Assembly (NCBI GenBank): GCA_965238025.1
Contig: OZ250162.1
Location: forward strand, 1,860,001-1,924,000
Direction of reading: 5' to 3'
DNA from: Pelagihabitans sp965238025
Lineage (GTDB): Bacteria > Bacteroidota > Bacteroidia > Flavobacteriales > Flavobacteriaceae
DNA length: 64,000 bases
The notes under the pieces: model-generated
Seen by the model: only the letters and a program-made list of their open reading frames with translations
The model's database searches: none
What the model was told of the DNA's origin: nothing
Shown: positions 61,530-64,000 of the stretch, piece by piece
How positions within the stretch are numbered: the stretch's first letter is position 1
How the letters are laid out: every line of letters begins with the position of its first letter
Position numbers and translations under genes: made by a program

Positions 61530-62396
61530 ATGCAGACATTAAAGGAATTGATTGACCTTATCACTCTGGAGCGATTGGATGATAACACCTATAAGGGCCA
61601 GAACTATAAGGCGCCATGGGGACGCGTATTTGGAGGTCAGGTGTTGGCTCAATCCTTATTTGCCGCTTACCAAACCGTACCAAATAATCGGATTGCGCAT
61701 TCAATGCATGGGTATTTTATCCTTGGGGGTAATCTCGATGTTCCCATTATTTATGAGGTTGATTCGATTAGAAATGGAGGTAGTTTTACCACCCGTAGGG
61801 TGGTTGCCCTGCAAAATGGGAAAGCAATTTTTAATATGTCCGCCTCATTTCAAATCCTTGAAGAAGGTGTTGAACATCAAATTACAATGCCCGATGTTCC
61901 CCTTCCTGAACAACTTTCAACAAGTCGAGAACAGCTTGAAACGATAAAGGATGTTAATTCGATGGCGTATCGTAGATTAAAAATCGTACTTCCGAAAGTA
62001 TTTGAATTTAAACCAATTGAACCGATATCTTCCTCCAGATTGAGCAAAAACAATAAACCTTTTGATCATATTTGGATGCGGACCACAGAACAAATTGAAG
62101 TTGACCTTCCGATGCAACAGCAATTATTGGCCTATGTATCGGACTATAACCTGTTGAATACCGCTACTTTTCCACATCGTGAGCAACTAAATAAGGGAAA
62201 GACCTTCTATGCCAGTCTAGACCATGCGCTTTGGTTTCATCGTGAATTTCAATTGCAAGATTGGCTGCTGTACGCTATGGATAGCCCCAGTGCCTCCAGT
62301 TCCCGAGGATTTGCCAGGGGAAGTATCTTTAATCGGGATGGTGTTTTAGTCGCTTCGGTTGCCCAGGAAGGTTTAATGCGACAAAAGCTAGATTGA
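61530..62396 (+). CDS. tesB: Acyl-CoA thioesterase II (TesB type)
   Basis: 288 codons, normal for TesB. Double hot-dog fold: first half with FGGQVLAQSLFAAYQTV, HSMHGYFILGG and RNGGSFTTRRVVALQNGKAIF; second half with ASLDHALWFHREFQLQDWLLYAMDSPSASSSRGFARGSIFN, which carries the catalytic Asp, Ser/Thr and Gln. It hydrolyses medium- and long-chain acyl-CoA to free acid and CoA. It is divergent from icmF, another acyl-CoA enzyme, across a 237-base region without recognised signals. Confidence 0.94.
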   Translation: MQTLKELIDLITLERLDDNTYKGQNYKAPWGRVFGGQVLAQSLFAAYQTVPNNRIAHSMHGYFILGGNLDVPIIYEVDSIRNGGSFTTRRVVALQNGKAIFNMSASFQILEEGVEHQITMPDVPLPEQLSTSREQLETIKDVNSMAYRRLKIVLPKVFEFKPIEPISSSRLSKNNKPFDHIWMRTTEQIEVDLPMQQQLLAYVSDYNLLNTATFPHREQLNKGKTFYASLDHALWFHREFQLQDWLLYAMDSPSASSSRGFARGSIFNRDGVLVASVAQEGLMRQKLD

Positions 62397-62450
62397 AGTA
62401 CTAATCAATTCTTGGGTGCAGTCAAGTATAGTCTACAGGTGTGAAATTAA

Positions 62451-62484
62451 AAACCTCTGAAAATCAATAGATTAACAGAGGTTT
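62451..62484 (-). terminator. Terminator after tRNA-Leu
   Basis: AAACCTCTG and CAGAGGTTT form a perfect 9-base stem with a 16-base loop. On the minus strand a T-rich run follows, directly after the tRNA 3' end. Confidence 0.65.
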
Positions 62485-62487
62485 AAG

Positions 62488-62571
62488 TACTCGAGGCGGG
62501 ACTTGAACCCGCACGGCCCAAAGGCCATTGGATTTTAAGTCCAACGTGTCTACCAATTCCACCACTCGAGC
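62488..62571 (-). tRNA. tRNA-Leu (TAA anticodon)
   Basis: 84 bases on the minus strand. The start GCTCGAGTGGTGGAATTGG and end CGGGTTCAAGTCCCGCC are tRNA-Leu-like. The anticodon loop reads CTTAAAA with anticodon TAA, and the long variable arm (TGGCCTTTGGGCCGT) marks a class II tRNA. Acceptor arms pair with a terminal G-T wobble. No CCA is encoded. Confidence 0.95.
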
Positions 62572-62640
62572 TCACATGCCGTATGGCATTGTTTGACTGC
62601 CAAAGGCACGTCTTCAATGTATTCGCAAATACATGAATAA

Positions 62641-62667
62641 AAAAAACGCCGACATGCAGCGTTTTTT
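62641..62667. terminator. Hairpin between the two tRNA genes
   Basis: AAAAAACGC, 9-base loop, GCGTTTTTT: symmetric A/T runs allow action on both strands. It separates tRNA-Gly from tRNA-Leu, indicating separate transcripts. Confidence 0.75.
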
Positions 62668-62749
62668 GAGCGAAAAAAGGCCCCGACGTTTTGGGGGAAC
62701 CCTCAATTCTATTTTAATAGAATTTTCAGGTCACTTTTTGCACTCTTCG

Positions 62750-62821
62750 AGCGAAAAAAGGGATTCGAACCCTCGACCTCCACCTTGGCAAGGTGATGCT
62801 CTACCCCTGAGCTACTTTCGC
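62750..62821 (-). tRNA. tRNA-Gly (GCC anticodon)
   Basis: 72 bases on the minus strand. GCGAAAGTAGCTCAGGGG at the start; D arm, anticodon stem with loop TTGCCAA (anticodon GCC) and T arm GGGTTCGAATCCC are all clear. The acceptor stem closes GCGAAAG with TTTTCGC (one G-T wobble). CCA is not encoded. Confidence 0.95.
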
Positions 62822-62974
62822 GTTTGGTACTAAACTGTCTACCGACAGATTTGATTTTAAAGAACATCGTTCCTAACGAACGCGGACGCAAATTTAATAC
62901 ATTTCTCTAAAAAGCAAAGCAATTTCTATTAAAAAAGCGATCCAAAAAGTTTGCAGGTTTTTTTTGTCTCAAAG

Positions 62975-64000
62975 CTAGCTGCTAGCTTTTGTGTTCTTAA
63001 CAAGCAGGCGTTTTATTTCGTTCAATTTCATCAATGCCTCCACAGGCGTTAAAGTATTGATGTCTAGATGGGTAATTTCTTCCTTGATTTGTTCTAACAA
63101 AGGGTCGTCCAGATTAAAGAAACTCAGTTGCATCTCGTTCTGGGCGGATTGTAGTTTGTCTGTTAACTCTTCGCTGGAATGTGACTTCTCTAACTTTTTA
63201 AGGATTTTGTTCGCCTTGTGAATTACCTGCTGTGGCATTCCCGCCATTTTAGCCACATGAATCCCAAAACTATGCTCGCTACCACCTTTAGTGAGCTTAC
63301 GCAAGAACAACACATTGTCTTTTAGCTCCTTTACAGAAACATTATAATTTTTAATGCGCTCAAAAGTGGAGGCCATTTCATTAAGCTCGTGATAATGTGT
63401 GGCGAACAAGGTCTTGGCCCTTGCCGGATGCTCATGCAAATATTCGGAAATTGACCAAGCAATGGAAATACCATCATAGGTACTGGTACCCCTCCCGATT
63501 TCATCGAGCAACACCAAACTACGTTCGCTGAGGTTATTTAAAATAGAGGCTGTTTCGTTCATCTCCACCATAAATGTCGATTCGCCCATAGATATGTTGT
63601 CGCTAGCTCCAACCCGGGTAAAAATTTTATCTACATAACCAATATTGGCGGAATCAGCGGGAATAAAACTGCCCATCTGTGCCAGAAGCACAATTAAGGC
63701 GGTTTGCCGCAAAATGGCCGATTTACCACTCATATTCGGGCCAGTAATCATAATGATCTGTTGGTTTTCCCGATTCAACAGTACATCATTGGCAATATAA
63801 GCCTCTCCGAGAGGCAATTGTTTTTCGATAACGGGATGCCGCCCGTTCCTTATCTCTATTTCGGTAGAATCATTTAAGACCGGAGCTACATAATTGTTTT
63901 CCTTGGCCAATTTTGTAAAGCCGGTTAAACAATCTAATTGCGCAATTTGAAAAGCATTATTCTGAACAGCGGCAATGTATTCCTGCATCCAAACCACTAA
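62975..64000 (-). CDS. mutS: DNA mismatch repair protein MutS (C-terminal part)
   Basis: At least 342 codons, cut by the right edge of the window (frame open to base 64000). It is the C-terminal ATPase and dimerisation part of MutS, which recognises mismatches and starts repair. Visible motifs: Walker A GPNMSGKSAIL (Ser replaces the common Gly, as often in Bacteroidota), Walker B LVLLDEIGRGTSTYDG, and the signature FATHYHELNEM. The C-terminal helix-turn-helix region follows to the stop at 62975. The two tRNA genes lie downstream on the same strand. Confidence 0.96.
   Translation of the reverse strand, partial: LVVWMQEYIAAVQNNAFQIAQLDCLTGFTKLAKENNYVAPVLNDSTEIEIRNGRHPVIEKQLPLGEAYIANDVLLNRENQQIIMITGPNMSGKSAILRQTALIVLLAQMGSFIPADSANIGYVDKIFTRVGASDNISMGESTFMVEMNETASILNNLSERSLVLLDEIGRGTSTYDGISIAWSISEYLHEHPARAKTLFATHYHELNEMASTFERIKNYNVSVKELKDNVLFLRKLTKGGSEHSFGIHVAKMAGMPQQVIHKANKILKKLEKSHSSEELTDKLQSAQNEMQLSFFNLDDPLLEQIKEEITHLDINTLTPVEALMKLNEIKRLLVKNTKASS

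Noticed and set aside
62633..62891. Short reading frames on both strands around 62.7 kb
   Set aside because: They cover the tRNA-Gly gene and a terminator hairpin, so coding is excluded.

Overview
The window is a chromosomal segment of a marine-type member of the Flavobacteriaceae (Bacteroidota). The evidence is a SprA-type gliding/type IX secretion protein, two PorP/SprF proteins, a gliding-motility-type C-terminal sorting domain, LytTR regulators, a GTPase-fused IcmF mutase, low-to-moderate GC, and repeated matches to the Bacteroidota promoter -7 box TAnnTTTG. The ends cut through sprA (left) and mutS (right). No CRISPR array, prophage or insertion sequence was seen.

Layout. 1-4.3 kb: the 3' part of sprA, then gcvH, a VanZ-like gene and a TonB-type protein. 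4.4-10 kb: terminal-oxidase genes (ctaB, two subunit III genes, subunit IV, a Cys-free thioredoxin-like protein, SCO, DUF420, a small Cys-pair membrane protein). 10-19.7 kb: a duplicated MacB-like ABC export module with four permeases, two adaptors (one frameshifted), a single ATPase and a TolC. 19.8-33.7 kb: mostly single housekeeping and envelope genes (tsaB, LytTR regulator, DUF255, dodecin, NifU-like, PorP/SprF, VWA lipoprotein, DUF4349), then a TPR histidine kinase/LytTR pair, a gamma carbonic anhydrase and fabD. 33.9-40.7 kb: a large type IX-secreted surface protein with its PorP/SprF and OmpA partners. 40.7-47.5 kb, minus strand: a divergent Nramp-fold carrier, a SanA-like protein and an operon for homogentisate catabolism (hmgA, fahA, flavin-reductase-like gene, scoA, scoB), read away from a TetR gene across a promoter carrying two spaced palindromes. 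48.2-54.7 kb: MarR, RND adaptor, RND pump, TolC and a CPXCG protein behind a perfect 24-bp palindrome. 54.7-57.7 kb: a class III nucleotide cyclase flanked by arrays of very small minus-strand genes. 57.9-64 kb: icmF, a TesB-type thioesterase, tRNA-Leu, tRNA-Gly and the mutS end.

The most unusual part is 54.7-57.7 kb. Three tandem 37-codon ORFs (28 of 37 residues identical, 12 conserved columns differing only at synonymous third positions) and a separate pair of 40-codon ORFs (34 of 40 identical), each of the pair followed by its own terminator, surround the cyclase gene. I do not recognise either peptide family. Both are basic, Cys-free and lack a membrane segment. Most lie below usual gene-calling length limits. 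Their function is unknown; coding status is supported by the substitution pattern and by terminators facing the right way.
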